Positions 19,270 through 28,200 are shown, counted from the stretch's first letter. The stretch: 64,000 nucleotides of DNA from Acidobacteriota bacterium (GCA_019239425.1 JAFAZX010000081.1:38721-102720); one strand, 5' to 3'. Program-made: numbers and translations. The notes: generated by a model not told the origin, from the sequence alone.

Positions 19270-20064
19270 TCACTCCCAGTCGCCCGGCACGCCGGGCTCG
19301 ACCTCGGCGCGGCCCCCGGGCGGCGGCGCGAGCCGCCTGCGGCGCCGCCCCATCAACCAACCGTGGAGGAACTGCACGGGGCCGATCAGCCAGTAGGTCA
19401 TCCACGAGAGCGGCACCCAGCGCGGGCCGCCGCCGAGCGCGAGCCCGGCCGAGAGCAGCCCCACGGCCGACATCAAAGCGTTCTCCTGCATCTGCTCGCG
19501 CGTGTCAAAGACCTCCAGCTCGTTCAGCTCAAGCTGCGCGCGCCTGCGGTAGGCGTGGTGGTAGAGCAGCGCGAAGACGGCGAAGACCGCCGCGAAGCCG
19601 AAGCCGAAGATCGACATCATCAGCGGCACCTGCTCGCGCCTGACCGGCGGGAGCGGCGTGCCGTCCGGGGCCACGGCGCCCGGCGCGCCGCCGGTGAAGC
19701 TGTTGATGACGAGCGTCCAGACGAACTTGAGCGGGTAGACGTAGAAGAGGACGACGAAGAGCAGCAGCGCCGTCATCCAGATCACGAAGTTGTCGTTGAG
19801 GCCGTAGCGCCGGAAGAACTTGAACTGGGTGAACCAGACGTGGAAGAGCATCGCGAAGGTGATGGCGAAGGCGAGGAAGCCGCGCATCGTCACGAGCAGC
19901 TCGTCGAAGGTGCGCGGCACTTCGAGCGAGACGACGAGCAGCGTGATGGCGAAGGCGATCACGCCGTCCGAGAGCGCCTCGATGCGCGAGACCTCCCCGA
20001 GGCCGCGCAGGCGGAAGCCGTCCTGCACCGCGGCCTCCCTCTTCGACAGACTCTCTCTAATCAC
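19270..20064 (-). CDS. TMEM175-family (DUF1211) potassium channel-like protein
   Basis: 264 aa membrane protein. The signature RIEALSDGVIAFAITLLVVSLEV near residue 27 matches the TMEM175 repeat (F/L-SDGV-hydrophobic), the pore-lining helix of bacterial TMEM175 channels. Further helices include FLAFAITFAMLFHVWFTQFKFF, FVIWMTALLLFVVLFYVYPL and FGFGFAAVFAVFALLYHHAY. The C-terminus is Arg/Pro-rich. It is divergent from the MFS gene. Confidence 0.85.
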   Translation of the reverse strand: MIRESLSKREAAVQDGFRLRGLGEVSRIEALSDGVIAFAITLLVVSLEVPRTFDELLVTMRGFLAFAITFAMLFHVWFTQFKFFRRYGLNDNFVIWMTALLLFVVLFYVYPLKFVWTLVINSFTGGAPGAVAPDGTPLPPVRREQVPLMMSIFGFGFAAVFAVFALLYHHAYRRRAQLELNELEVFDTREQMQENALMSAVGLLSAGLALGGGPRWVPLSWMTYWLIGPVQFLHGWLMGRRRRRLAPPPGGRAEVEPGVPGDWE

Positions 20065-20157
20065 ACGGACTCCTTGCGGTTTCCCCGCGGCGTAGGCATC
20101 TTAGACCTTACGAACCGGCGAGCATTATTCACGTTCGGCCCTTATCTCGCAAGACTC

Positions 20158-21471
20158 ATGTCCACGGCCCCGCCCCAGGCACGAACCACACGAACGCCCC
20201 GCGCGGGCGGGATGTTCCGCGCGCTCCGGCACAGCAACTTCCGCCTGTTCTTCGTCGGCGCGTTCCTCTCGAACGCGGGCACGTGGATGCAGTCGGTGGC
20301 GCAGAGCTGGCTCGTGTTGCAGTTGACCGACTCGGGGACGTGGCTCGGCGTGGACACGTTCGTGGCGACGGCGCCGGGCCTCGTGCTGACGCTGGTCGGC
20401 GGCGTCATCGCCGACAAGGTCGACCGCAAGCGCCTGCTCATCTACACGCAGGCGGGCGCGGGGCTTTCGGCGCTCGCGCTGGCGGCGCTGGTGTGGGCGG
20501 GCGCGATCCGCTGGCAGGGCGCGGCGCGGCGGCCCACGGACGTGTGGATGGTGCTCGTGCTCTCCTTCGTGACGGGCTGCTGCTGGGCCATCTCGGGGCC
20601 TTCGTACCAGGCCATCACGGTCGACCTCGTCGAGCGCGAAGACTTGGCGAACGCCATCGCGCTCAACTCTTCGCAGTTCCAGTTGGCGCGCGTGGCGGGG
20701 CCGACGCTGGCGGCCGTGACGATGAAGCTGCTCGGGATGGCCGGCTGCTTCTTCGCCAACGGACTCTCCTACGCGGCCATCGTCGCCGCGCTCTCGCGCG
20801 TGAGTTTCGAGAGGCGCGGCGGCGCGCCGGCCGCGGCCGAGAAGGCGGGGAAGGCCGAGGCGGCGCGGCGCTCGATGCGGAATGATCTGGCCGAAGGGTT
20901 CAGGTACGTGCGCGGGCGGCCGCGCGTGGGCGCGGTGCTGCTCTGTTCGGCGGTGGTCTGCCTGTTCGGGTCGCCGTACATCGTGCTGCTGCCGCTGTTC
21001 GCGCGCAACGTCTACGGGTGGGACGAGGCGGGGCTGTCGCTTCTGATGGGGACGGCCGGCGGGGGCGCGCTCGTCGGGGCGCTCGGGCTCGCCTACCTCG
21101 GCGACGTGCGGCGCAAGGGGCTCATCCTGCTGGCGGCGATGCTCTCGGCCGGGACTTGCATCGTCAGTTTCGCGTCCGCGCCGTCGCCGCGCGTCGCCGT
21201 CCCTTTGCTCTTCCTGGCGGGGACGTCGATGGTCTCGTTCTTCGCGCTCGGCAACACGCTCATCCAGCAGCTCGTGACGGACGAGATGCGCGGGCGCGTG
21301 ATGAGCATGTGGATTCTGACCTTCATCGGGACGCTGCCGGTGTCGGGCTTCCTCTCGGGCGCGGCGGCCGACCGCTTCGGCCCGCGCCCGACGCTCGCGG
21401 CCTGCGGCCTCGTCGTCCTCCTCTTCGGCGTCGCGACGGCCTTCGGCAACCCGCGCCTGCGCGAGATGTGA
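20158..21471 (+). CDS. MFS transporter, EntS-like exporter
   Basis: 437 aa from ATG 20158. The longer ORF to 19363 is rejected because its first 265 codons are the antisense of the TMEM175 gene. Seen: ALRHSNFRLFFVGAFLSNAGTWMQSVAQSWLVLQLTDS, the MFS loop GGVIADKVDRKRLLIYTQ, and about twelve hydrophobic segments. The pattern matches the EntS/transmembrane secretion effector branch of the major facilitator superfamily, proton-driven exporters. The substrate is unknown. Confidence 0.9.
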   Translation: MSTAPPQARTTRTPRAGGMFRALRHSNFRLFFVGAFLSNAGTWMQSVAQSWLVLQLTDSGTWLGVDTFVATAPGLVLTLVGGVIADKVDRKRLLIYTQAGAGLSALALAALVWAGAIRWQGAARRPTDVWMVLVLSFVTGCCWAISGPSYQAITVDLVEREDLANAIALNSSQFQLARVAGPTLAAVTMKLLGMAGCFFANGLSYAAIVAALSRVSFERRGGAPAAAEKAGKAEAARRSMRNDLAEGFRYVRGRPRVGAVLLCSAVVCLFGSPYIVLLPLFARNVYGWDEAGLSLLMGTAGGGALVGALGLAYLGDVRRKGLILLAAMLSAGTCIVSFASAPSPRVAVPLLFLAGTSMVSFFALGNTLIQQLVTDEMRGRVMSMWILTFIGTLPVSGFLSGAAADRFGPRPTLAACGLVVLLFGVATAFGNPRLREM

Positions 21472-21474
21472 GGG

Positions 21475-21569
21475 GGAGGGGTGTTGGGGGCTGGGTGTTG
21501 GGTGCTGGTGTAAGGACAGTCAGCCTGTCTAAAACCCAGAACCCAACACCCAGCACCCAGCACCCCTCC
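21475..21569. repeat. Heptamer palindrome, GGTGCTG family (convergent genes)
   Basis: 34-nt arms (21475-21508, 21536-21569) pair at 31 positions; units GGTGTTG/GGTGCTG. It fills nearly the whole 99-nt gap between convergent genes. Confidence 0.92.
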
Positions 21570-21570
21570 T

Positions 21571-22470
21571 TCACTTCTTCTTAGTCCGGGCGCTGGCGGT
21601 TCTCGTCACGGGGGCGGCGGCCGGCATCTCCTGAGACCAGAACTGCGGGTCGGCGGCGACGAACGACTCGGGCGGGTTCGTCATCTTCGGGTCGATCTGG
21701 TAGATCGTCGTCGTGATGGACTCGATGGTGGCGGCCGAGAGCTTCTCGAAGTCGCCGAGCTTGTCGCCCATCGCCTTCGGGAACTCGGCGGAGTTGGTCA
21801 GGTCGGAGTCCATCTCGGCGAGCGACTCCAGCGCGGAGATGATGACGAACGTCCCGTCGGGCGCGCCGCCGACCGACTCGTAAGTCGCCCAGTGGTGCTC
21901 GCCCTTCATCTTCTTCACCGCGTCCGTGTACATCGCCGTGAGCCTGAGCCAGTCGCCGTAGTGGCCGACCTTGATGCGGAAGGTCGAGATGGCGACGTAG
22001 CGCACCCGGGCGAGTGACGTGCGCGGGTTGTAGCTCAGCTCCGGACTGTAGACGGCGACCATCGAGCGCTCGGACGCGTGCAGGTCTTCGCCCGCGCGCG
22101 GCGGCCCCATGAGCCCTTCGTAGAAGGCCTTGACCGGGCCGGGCGTCCGTATCCAGCGCTCCATGTCGCGCTCGGCCTGCGCCCACTGTTCGAGCGAGTC
22201 GAACGGGTAGGCGTACATGACCTCGTTGTAGTTGCCGGCGAGGGGGGACATGCCGAGGCGCACGTAGGACGGCTGGCCCGCCTTCTTCGCGTAGGCGAGC
22301 GTGCGCGCGAAGTTGTTCGACTCGCGCTGGTGCTCCTCGAACTTGCCGGGGCGTATCTCCTCGCGCTCGAAGAGGAAGACTTTGGGCGGGCCGGCGGTCT
22401 GGGCGGCGGCACTCGCGACGAACAGGAACAGCAGGCAGACGGCGGAAAGCAGCGGGAAGGTTCTCTTCAT
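21571..22470 (-). CDS. Secreted protein of unknown function
   Basis: 299 aa from the ATG at 22470, chosen because GGAGGTG lies upstream and a signal peptide follows directly (MKRTFPLLSAVCLLFLFVASAAAQ). The mature region starts VFLFEREEIRPGKFEEHQRE and has a second similar block around YVAISTFRIKVGHYGDWLRL. Both look like ferredoxin-like dimeric alpha/beta barrel (NIPSNAP/ABM-like) half-domains, but this is an impression. The Lys/Arg-rich C-terminus ends ARTKKK. It is convergent with the MFS gene. Confidence 0.75.
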   Translation of the reverse strand: MKRTFPLLSAVCLLFLFVASAAAQTAGPPKVFLFEREEIRPGKFEEHQRESNNFARTLAYAKKAGQPSYVRLGMSPLAGNYNEVMYAYPFDSLEQWAQAERDMERWIRTPGPVKAFYEGLMGPPRAGEDLHASERSMVAVYSPELSYNPRTSLARVRYVAISTFRIKVGHYGDWLRLTAMYTDAVKKMKGEHHWATYESVGGAPDGTFVIISALESLAEMDSDLTNSAEFPKAMGDKLGDFEKLSAATIESITTTIYQIDPKMTNPPESFVAADPQFWSQEMPAAAPVTRTASARTKKK

Positions 22471-22602
22471 ACGGTTCGCCCACCTCCGTTGGGGCAAGAA
22501 GGTTCTACGCGCGCGGCCGGGGACGACCGCGTGTGGTGTCCGAGATTCGTTTGCGTAGATTCTTACGGGAGGTGGGCCGCGCGTGGATTCACGCGGGGCG
22601 TG

Positions 22603-23100
22603 TTACTCGTCGTCGCGGAGGATTCTTTCGAGCGGCGTCCGGCCGCGGTCGTCGAACTGCCGGGCGGGCTGCGGGCGCGCGGCCCCGAGCGCGGGCCGTG
22701 CCGGCTTCACGTCCAGCCCGAGCGGGGAGGCCGGGGCAACGCCCGGGCCTTCGTCGAGATTCAGAGTGTTCGTACGACGCCTCTTTTCCCAGCGCTTCAG
22801 GGCGGGGAGCAGGTGGAACCACTGCGCGTAGCCGAGCGCCATCGCCGCCGCCCAGAAGGCGAGGCGGCCCTTCACCCCGAAGTCCGGAGAGTGGAAGAGG
22901 AAGGCGACGGCCGTCCCCAGTGGGAACGAGAGCAGCGCCATCGCGGCCTCGAGGAAGGAGCTGGGCGCCGCGTCGAAGAAGAGCGTCCGGTGCGCGCCCG
23001 GCATGATGGAGTAGACCACGAGCAGCGTCGTGCAGAGCAGAAGCCACGGCTTCCGCCTTAAAAACTTTAGATGCCGCGCCGCCGACCTTGTTCCGCGCAA
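22603..23100 (-). CDS. Small membrane protein of unknown function
   Basis: 165 aa from a TTG at 23100. Seen: a basic N-terminus, hydrophobic segments LLLCTTLLVVYSIMPG, FLEAAMALLSFPLGTAVAFLF and LAFWAAAMALGYAQWFHLL, then a ~55-residue soluble tail rich in Pro, Ala and Arg. The membrane topology and the long open frame favour a real gene. The start is uncertain, as there is no clear ribosome site. Confidence 0.6.
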   Translation of the reverse strand: MRGTRSAARHLKFLRRKPWLLLCTTLLVVYSIMPGAHRTLFFDAAPSSFLEAAMALLSFPLGTAVAFLFHSPDFGVKGRLAFWAAAMALGYAQWFHLLPALKRWEKRRRTNTLNLDEGPGVAPASPLGLDVKPARPALGAARPQPARQFDDRGRTPLERILRDDE

Positions 23101-23180
23101 GAAAGCCGGGGGGAGACGTTCTACCGACGGGCGGCCCTGTTGACCGCTGAATCGCTGAGGATTTTTTGAGGAGAAAAGGG

Positions 23181-25475
23181 ATGCGAACCTTCAGAGACCT
23201 GCTGTGCCTCTTCTTCGGACTGCTGCTGATGGCGCTGGTCACCGCCACGGCCGACGCGCAGGGCGTCATCGTCCCCGGCCCGTGCCGGCGCTGCCCCGGC
23301 CCGCCGCGGCCGATTTCGATCCCGATGCCGCGCGCCCTGCCGGTCAAGTCCATCAAGATCGAGACCAAGATCAACGCGCAGGTCGCCACCACCCACGTCG
23401 AGCAGGTCTTCCGCAACGACACCGACGCCACGCTCGAAGGCACCTACTTCTTCCCCATCCCCGAGACCGCCTCCGTCGCCGAGTTCGCCATCTGGGACGG
23501 CGACAAGCGGCTCGTCGGCGAGGTGCGCTCGCGCGAGGAGGCGCGCCAAATCTACGACCAGATCGTCCGCCGCCAGCGCGACCCTGGCCTGCTCGAATAC
23601 GCCGGCCGCGACCTCTTCCAGGCCAGCATCTTCCCCATCCCGCCCCACTCCGACAAGAAGCTTGAGCTGACCTACACGCAAGTCCTCAAGGCGGAGGGCG
23701 GCACGGTCAACTACCGCTACCCGCTCGGGACGGGTCGCAACGTCTCGCAGATTGAGGGCACCGTCTCCGGCCTCGTCGAGATCGAGGGGCGCGAGCCCGT
23801 CCGCAACGTCTACTCGCCGAGCCACGAGATCGACGTCTCGCGCAAGGGCGAGCGCAACGCGCGCGTCTCGTTCGAGACGGCCGCGGGGCGCGAGCCGCAG
23901 GACTTCCAGCTCTTCTACACGCTCTCGGACGCGGACTTCGGCATGACGCTCCTGACGCACCGCGAGCCGGGTAAGCAGGGCTTCTTCCTTCTGACCATCT
24001 CGCCGAAGGACGCCCTGTCCGAAGCCGAGTACGTGGCGAAGGACGTGGTCTTCGTCCTCGACACGTCGGGCTCGATGGCCGAGGCGGGGAAGATGGAGAA
24101 GGCGCGCGCGGCGCTCCTCTTCGGCGTGCGGAGCTTGAGGCCGGCCGACCGCTTCAACGTCATCAACTTCGCGGGCGAGGAGCACCTGATGACGACGGGG
24201 CTCGTGCAGGCCGACGCCGCGGGGCGCGCGCGCGGCGAGGAGTTCATCGCGCAGCTCAGGCCGACCGGCGGCACGAACATCAACGGCGCGCTGCTCGCGG
24301 CGATGCAGCAGTTCGACCGCTCGGAGCGGCCGCGCCTGCTCGTCTTCCTCACCGACGGCCTGCCGACGGTGGGCGAGACGAAGGTCGAGCGCATCCTCGA
24401 CAACGCGCGCGCGGCGCGCGTGCCCGGCGTGCGCCTCTTCACCTTCGGCGTCGGCTACGACGTGAACACGGCGCTCCTGGACAAGCTCGCGTCCGACAAC
24501 GGCGGCGCCGCCGAGTACGTCGAGCCGAAGGAAGACCTCGAAATCAAGGTCTCGAACTTCTTCACGAAGATCAACCACCCCGTTCTGACGAACCTCGCGC
24601 TCGACATGGGCGGCGTCGAGTCCGACCTCGTCTATCCGCGCGAGCTGCCCGACATCTTCCGCGGCACGCAGCTCACGCTCGTCGGCCGCTACCGCAACCA
24701 GCGCGACCTCGACCGCGTCGTGCTCCGCCTGACGGGGCGCGCGGGCGAGGCCACGCGCGCGTTCACGTACAGCGACGTGAGCTTCCCGCTCACGACCGAG
24801 CGCAACGACTTCCTGCCGCGCCTCTGGGCGACGCGCCGCGTCGGCTGGCTGATGGAGCAGATCCGCACGAACGGCGAGCAGAAGGAGTTGACCGACGAGA
24901 TAACCGACCTCGGCACGCGCTACGGCATCGTCACGCCCTACACCTCCTACCTCGCGCTCGAAGAAAGCGAGGCGCGCCAGATCAGCAGCTTCGCGCGGGG
25001 GCGGCTCGACGGGGCCGACAAGGACGAGGTGACGCGCACCGCGCCGGGCATCGCGGGCGCGCGGCGCCGCGCGGAGGCCGACCGCCCCGCGACCGCTGGC
25101 GCCGGCGGCACTTCGGACCTGACGACCGTCTACAACTCGCCGGCGCCGAAGGAGGCCGCGAAGGCGCAGACCGGCGCATTGGCCGTCCGCCAGAGCAAGC
25201 GCGACCGCGCGCAGCAGGAGGCGCTGCGTGACGAGGACGCGGCCTCCGCGGCCGTGCGCAAGGTCGGTGACAAGACCTTCTACCTCCGCGAAGGCGTCTG
25301 GACAGACTCCGAGTTCAAGGCGGACGCACGGCTGCCCGAGACGGCGGTCGAGTTCGGCGGCGACGAATACTTCGCGCTCATCAAGCGTGAGCCGCAGCTC
25401 GCGCGCTTCTTCTCGCTCGGCGAGCGCGTCCTCGTCGTCTACAACGGCCGCGTCTACAGGGTGACCGTCAAGTAG
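23181..25475 (+). CDS. Secreted VIT and von Willebrand factor A domain protein
   Basis: 764 aa from ATG 23181, which follows GAGGAG at good distance (TTG 23166 is too close). Seen: a signal peptide (LLCLFFGLLLMALVTATADAQ), a VIT domain (~40-170: ETKINAQVATTHVEQVFRN, GTYFFPIPETASVAEF, SREEARQIYDQIV) and a VWA domain (~285-460) with MIDAS VVFVLDTSGSMAEAGKME and FLTDGLPTVGE. A C-terminal ~200-residue region follows. This is the inter-alpha-trypsin-inhibitor-like architecture, a metal-dependent adhesion or protein-binding role on the cell surface or in the periplasm. Confidence 0.9.
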   Translation: MRTFRDLLCLFFGLLLMALVTATADAQGVIVPGPCRRCPGPPRPISIPMPRALPVKSIKIETKINAQVATTHVEQVFRNDTDATLEGTYFFPIPETASVAEFAIWDGDKRLVGEVRSREEARQIYDQIVRRQRDPGLLEYAGRDLFQASIFPIPPHSDKKLELTYTQVLKAEGGTVNYRYPLGTGRNVSQIEGTVSGLVEIEGREPVRNVYSPSHEIDVSRKGERNARVSFETAAGREPQDFQLFYTLSDADFGMTLLTHREPGKQGFFLLTISPKDALSEAEYVAKDVVFVLDTSGSMAEAGKMEKARAALLFGVRSLRPADRFNVINFAGEEHLMTTGLVQADAAGRARGEEFIAQLRPTGGTNINGALLAAMQQFDRSERPRLLVFLTDGLPTVGETKVERILDNARAARVPGVRLFTFGVGYDVNTALLDKLASDNGGAAEYVEPKEDLEIKVSNFFTKINHPVLTNLALDMGGVESDLVYPRELPDIFRGTQLTLVGRYRNQRDLDRVVLRLTGRAGEATRAFTYSDVSFPLTTERNDFLPRLWATRRVGWLMEQIRTNGEQKELTDEITDLGTRYGIVTPYTSYLALEESEARQISSFARGRLDGADKDEVTRTAPGIAGARRRAEADRPATAGAGGTSDLTTVYNSPAPKEAAKAQTGALAVRQSKRDRAQQEALRDEDAASAAVRKVGDKTFYLREGVWTDSEFKADARLPETAVEFGGDEYFALIKREPQLARFFSLGERVLVVYNGRVYRVTVK

Positions 25476-25480
25476 CAGAT

Positions 25481-25581
25481 TTAAGGCGGAAGCCCGACCG
25501 TGAGGGAGAGCGTCGGTCTTACTCAGCCGGTGCGGTTGTGGAAGACCGACGCTCTCCCTCACGGTCGGGCTTCCGCCTTAA
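25481..25581. repeat. Perfect 40-bp inverted repeat (non-heptameric)
   Basis: Arms 25481-25520 and 25542-25581 are perfectly complementary over 40 nt around a 21-nt loop. The left arm starts TTAAGGCGGAAGCCCGACCG. Unlike the other palindromes it is not made of heptamers. Both strands can encode the same short peptide stretch, which creates look-alike ORF starts on both strands. Confidence 0.95.
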
Positions 25582-25641
25582 GCTTGTATCTTGACTGTCC
25601 ATTCATGTACAAAGGGGGGGAAGGAGAGAGTCGAGTCGGCG

Positions 25642-26625
25642 ATGAGTTTAAAAAGTCTGAGTCGTTGGGCCGCGCTCGCGTCGTGCGCGGCCGTTCTTTT
25701 GGCGGCGGGCGCGGCCAGGGCGCAGGAGCAGGGCTGGAGGGGCGGGCGGCAGGGCGTCGCGGGGAAGGATTTGAACGCCGTCTACTTTCTCGACTCGAAG
25801 CGCGGCTGGGTGGCGGGCGACGGCGGCGTCGTGCTGCGCACGCGCGACGGCGGGCGCGCGTGGACGCGGCAGACGGTCGAGACCAAAGAGTCGATCAACG
25901 ACGTCTACTTCCGCAACGAGGAGGACGGCTACCTGCTCGCCGCCACGGAAATCTTCACCACCGAGGACGGCGGCGAGACCTGGCAGTCTTCGACTCGCTT
26001 CCACGCGCAAACCTTCGGCGCCGAACCCGAACTCTACAGCGTGCGCTTCACGAGCAAGAAGCGCGGCTGGATCGTCGGGAGTTTGAGCAAAGGCGATAAC
26101 GTCACCGACAGCCTCGTGCTCGCGACGACGGACGGCGGCGTCTCCTGGCAGCGCCAGCGCGTGCCCGTCAGAGACGAGCTGATCCACCTCGACTTCGACG
26201 GCGACAGGCGCGGCTGGATCGTCGGCAGCGGCGGGCGCGTGCTGCACACGCGCGACGGCGGAGACTCCTGGGAGGTGCAGGACTCGGGCACGACGGCCGC
26301 GCTCTACCACGTCGACTTCGAGGGCGACGAGCACGGCTGGGCCGTCGGCGCGCGCGGCACAGTCCTGCGCACGGACGACGGCGGCCGCACATGGCGCACG
26401 GTGCCGCCGCGCGTGACGACGACGCTCCTGAGCGTGAAGTTCGTCAACAAGGAGGAGGGCTGGGCCGTGGGCCGCGGCGGCGTCATCCTCCGCACGGAGG
26501 ACGGCGGCGCGAGCTGGGTGCAGCAGGAGAGCCGAACGCGCCAGAACCTCTACGCGCTCTTCTTCGACAAGAAGGTCGGGTGGGCGGTCGGCGGCGACGG
26601 CCTCGTGCTCCGCTACGAACGCTAG
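25642..26625 (+). CDS. Secreted YCF48/BNR-type beta-propeller protein
   Basis: 327 aa; ATG 25642 follows AAGGAGAGAG. Signal peptide: WAALASCAAVLLAAGAARAQ. The mature protein is six or seven repeats of the form GWxVGxxGxxLxTxDGGxxW (e.g. RGWVAGDGGVVLRTRDGG, HGWAVGARGTVLRTDDGG, EGWAVGRGGVILRTEDGG). These are the Asp-box/BNR blades found in YCF48/HCF136 photosystem assembly factors and many secreted bacterial proteins. The role here is unknown; the fold is clear. Confidence 0.9.
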   Translation: MSLKSLSRWAALASCAAVLLAAGAARAQEQGWRGGRQGVAGKDLNAVYFLDSKRGWVAGDGGVVLRTRDGGRAWTRQTVETKESINDVYFRNEEDGYLLAATEIFTTEDGGETWQSSTRFHAQTFGAEPELYSVRFTSKKRGWIVGSLSKGDNVTDSLVLATTDGGVSWQRQRVPVRDELIHLDFDGDRRGWIVGSGGRVLHTRDGGDSWEVQDSGTTAALYHVDFEGDEHGWAVGARGTVLRTDDGGRTWRTVPPRVTTTLLSVKFVNKEEGWAVGRGGVILRTEDGGASWVQQESRTRQNLYALFFDKKVGWAVGGDGLVLRYER

Positions 26626-26699
26626 GACAGGTCAGAAACGCCCGCGCCCTTCAAGAACCCGCGACCGAGTCCGTCCCGGCGCATCTCGTTTATTAGACG

Positions 26700-26842
26700 G
26701 CGAACCGGGCATTATTCATCCGAAAAGTTTTGAGCAACGCGGGGGCGCGGGGCGGGCATCCGAAGGTTTAGCATAGCAAGCCCGGAAGGCCGCGGGGGGA
26801 ACGCGGGCTTTCGGGTAAGAATGGACGGTTCTCCTGTGGTTT
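26700..26842 (+). ncRNA. Possible structured RNA upstream of terminator
   Basis: Short complementary pairs (AAGCCCG with CGGGCTT around 26779-26815, and small pairs after them) precede a clean Rho-independent terminator, 75-215 nt beyond the propeller gene. It could be a small RNA or only a 3' untranslated tail. No known RNA family was recognised; low confidence. Confidence 0.25.
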
Positions 26843-26878
26843 ACGCCCGGCGTGGGACGAAACGCCGGGCGTCTTTTT
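26843..26878 (+). terminator. Rho-independent terminator
   Basis: Perfect 11-bp stem ACGCCCGGCGT/ACGCCGGGCGT with an 8-nt loop, followed by CTTTTT. It is oriented for plus-strand transcripts and lies between the propeller gene and the convergent DinB gene. Confidence 0.85.
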
Positions 26879-26887
26879 ATCCGGTTT

Positions 26888-27403
26888 TTATCCGAGGCGG
26901 CGCAGCTCCGAGACGGCGGCGAGGTGGTGGTCGTCGTGCTCGGCGGTGAAGTAGGCCATGTCGATGACGCGCATCTGCTTTTGCAGGCGCGGGTGGAGCG
27001 CGGAGGCCGAGACCTCGGCCTCGTCTAAGGCTTCGAGCCGGCGGACGAACCCCTCGCGCGCGGCGCGGAAGGCGGCGAGAATCTCTTCGAGGCGCGCGTC
27101 GTTGTGGCCGGCCTCCTCGGTCTTGCGGTTGCGCATGTCGGCCGCGCGCAGGACTTCGAGGCCGCGCGCGTAGTCTTCGAGCCGCCCCTCGTGCAGCTCG
27201 TCCAAATCCAGGAGGTGTCCCGCCTGCTCCTGTATCGACCAGAGGCCGCCGGGCTTCGCCGTCAGCTCTTGGCGCGCGAGCCCGCGCGTCAACTCTTCCA
27301 AACGCGCGGGCGTCCCGCGCAGCCGCTCCAGCACGCACGGGAAGACGCCCAACGGCAGGTTGAACTCGAACTCACGCTCGACCCAGCGCATCCTCTTGAC
27401 CAC
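26888..27403 (-). CDS. DinB family putative metal-dependent protein
   Basis: 171 aa, GTG start with GGAGG 6 nt upstream. A four-helix DinB/YfiT fold is suggested by WSIQEQAGHLLDLDELHEGRL (first His ligand) and YFTAEHDDHHLAAVSELRRL (His pair). Members use three His residues to bind a divalent metal and include thiol-dependent S-transferases of mycothiol or bacillithiol metabolism. With bshA in this genome a bacillithiol role is possible but unproven. Confidence 0.85.
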   Translation of the reverse strand: MVKRMRWVEREFEFNLPLGVFPCVLERLRGTPARLEELTRGLARQELTAKPGGLWSIQEQAGHLLDLDELHEGRLEDYARGLEVLRAADMRNRKTEEAGHNDARLEEILAAFRAAREGFVRRLEALDEAEVSASALHPRLQKQMRVIDMAYFTAEHDDHHLAAVSELRRLG

Positions 27404-27422
27404 GGCGCGCCTCCATATAAAA

Positions 27423-27560
27423 AGTAGGCAGTGGGCAGTGCAGAGGGTGCTGGGTGCTGGGTGCTAGGTGTTGGGTTAAGATCAGTTTGTCCTACCCAGC
27501 ACCCAGCACCTAACACCCAAAACCTTCTTACTGCCTACTGCCATCTGCCCACTGCCTACT
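27423..27560. repeat. Composite palindrome: GGTGCTG palindrome nested in CAGTAGG palindrome
   Basis: Outer 16-nt arms (27423-27438 and 27545-27560) pair perfectly and belong to the CAGTAGG family. Inside, GGTGCTG-family arms (from about 27445 and about 27494) form a second imperfect palindrome. Two repeat families are stacked in one 161-nt gap. Confidence 0.9.
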
Positions 27561-27564
27561 GCCT

Positions 27565-28074
27565 TTAGTTGATCTTCTTGATGCTCTTGACCAACTGCCC
27601 GTACTCGGCCGCGTGCTTCTGCAGGCCGTCGGCGGTGCCGAAGGAGAGGATGATGACGGGCTTCTTCGCGGCGAGCAGGTCGGCGCTGAAGACGATCTCC
27701 TCGCCTTCGATCTGGCCGGAGCCTTTGACCGACTCGTACTCCATGCCGTTGTGCGTGCCCGGCTTCGGCTCGCCGTCGAACTTCAGGTTCTTGATCTGTT
27801 TGCCAAGCTCCTCGCCGAGCGCCTTGGCCGCGTCCTCGAAGTCCTCCTCTTTCGTGACCCAGAGGACGATGCTGATGCCGCCCTCGGCCGGCGAGGCGGT
27901 GATCTGTTCGCCGTCGGGTTCGGCCTTCCAGCCGGCCGGCAGCTCGAAGGTGATGCCGCCCGCCTCGTGCGTGAAGGTCTTGGTTTCGGACTGGACGGCG
28001 GCGCGGGCGGCGGCGGTCAGCGCTAAGGCGACGACGACGGCGGGGAGCAGTTGCTTGAGTCTCAAAGTCTTCAT
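27565..28074 (-). CDS. Secreted protein of unknown function (PsbP/DUF1795-like)
   Basis: 169 aa from ATG 28074, chosen because a signal peptide follows (LKQLLPAVVVALALTAAARA); the longer ORF to 28161 adds an unlikely Arg-rich stretch. The mature part (FTHEAGGITFELPAGWKAEP, ISIVLWVTKEEDFEDAAKAL, EEIVFSADLLAAKKPVIILSF, YGQLVKSIK) has the outline of small PsbP/DUF1795-like proteins (F-x-LP-x-GW near the start). This family assignment is tentative. Confidence 0.75.
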   Translation of the reverse strand: MKTLRLKQLLPAVVVALALTAAARAAVQSETKTFTHEAGGITFELPAGWKAEPDGEQITASPAEGGISIVLWVTKEEDFEDAAKALGEELGKQIKNLKFDGEPKPGTHNGMEYESVKGSGQIEGEEIVFSADLLAAKKPVIILSFGTADGLQKHAAEYGQLVKSIKKIN

Positions 28075-28200
28075 CCTCCGGGGTATTTGGCGTGGGCGGA
28101 ATGTTCGTGCGAAGGAAAGAGGAGCCGCGAGTCGTCTGCGGCTCCTCGAAGGCCGACGCATCTTAAACCGGCGCGCCGGAAAAGGCCAGCGAACGCCCTT

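Noticed and set aside
19363-20157. N-terminal 265 codons of the 702-aa ORF at 19363-21471
   Set aside because: Antisense to the TMEM175 gene and rich in charged residues; the MFS protein begins naturally at ATG 20158.
23121-25562. 813-aa minus-strand ORF opposite the VIT/VWA gene
   Set aside because: Composition is a Val/Arg/Asp-rich antisense shadow of a GC-rich gene, with no domain; its start comes from the 40-bp inverted repeat. The same applies to the 778-aa ORF at 38907-41243 and the 520-aa ORF at 35670-37232.
25500-26099. 199-aa ORF starting in the 40-bp inverted repeat
   Set aside because: Its start resembles that of the minus-strand ORF only because the DNA is an inverted repeat; the rest is a frame shadow of the propeller gene.
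26700-26842. Bacterial SRP (4.5S) RNA
   Set aside because: A GGAAG-like stretch drew attention, but the conserved SRP loop sequence and flanking stem are absent.
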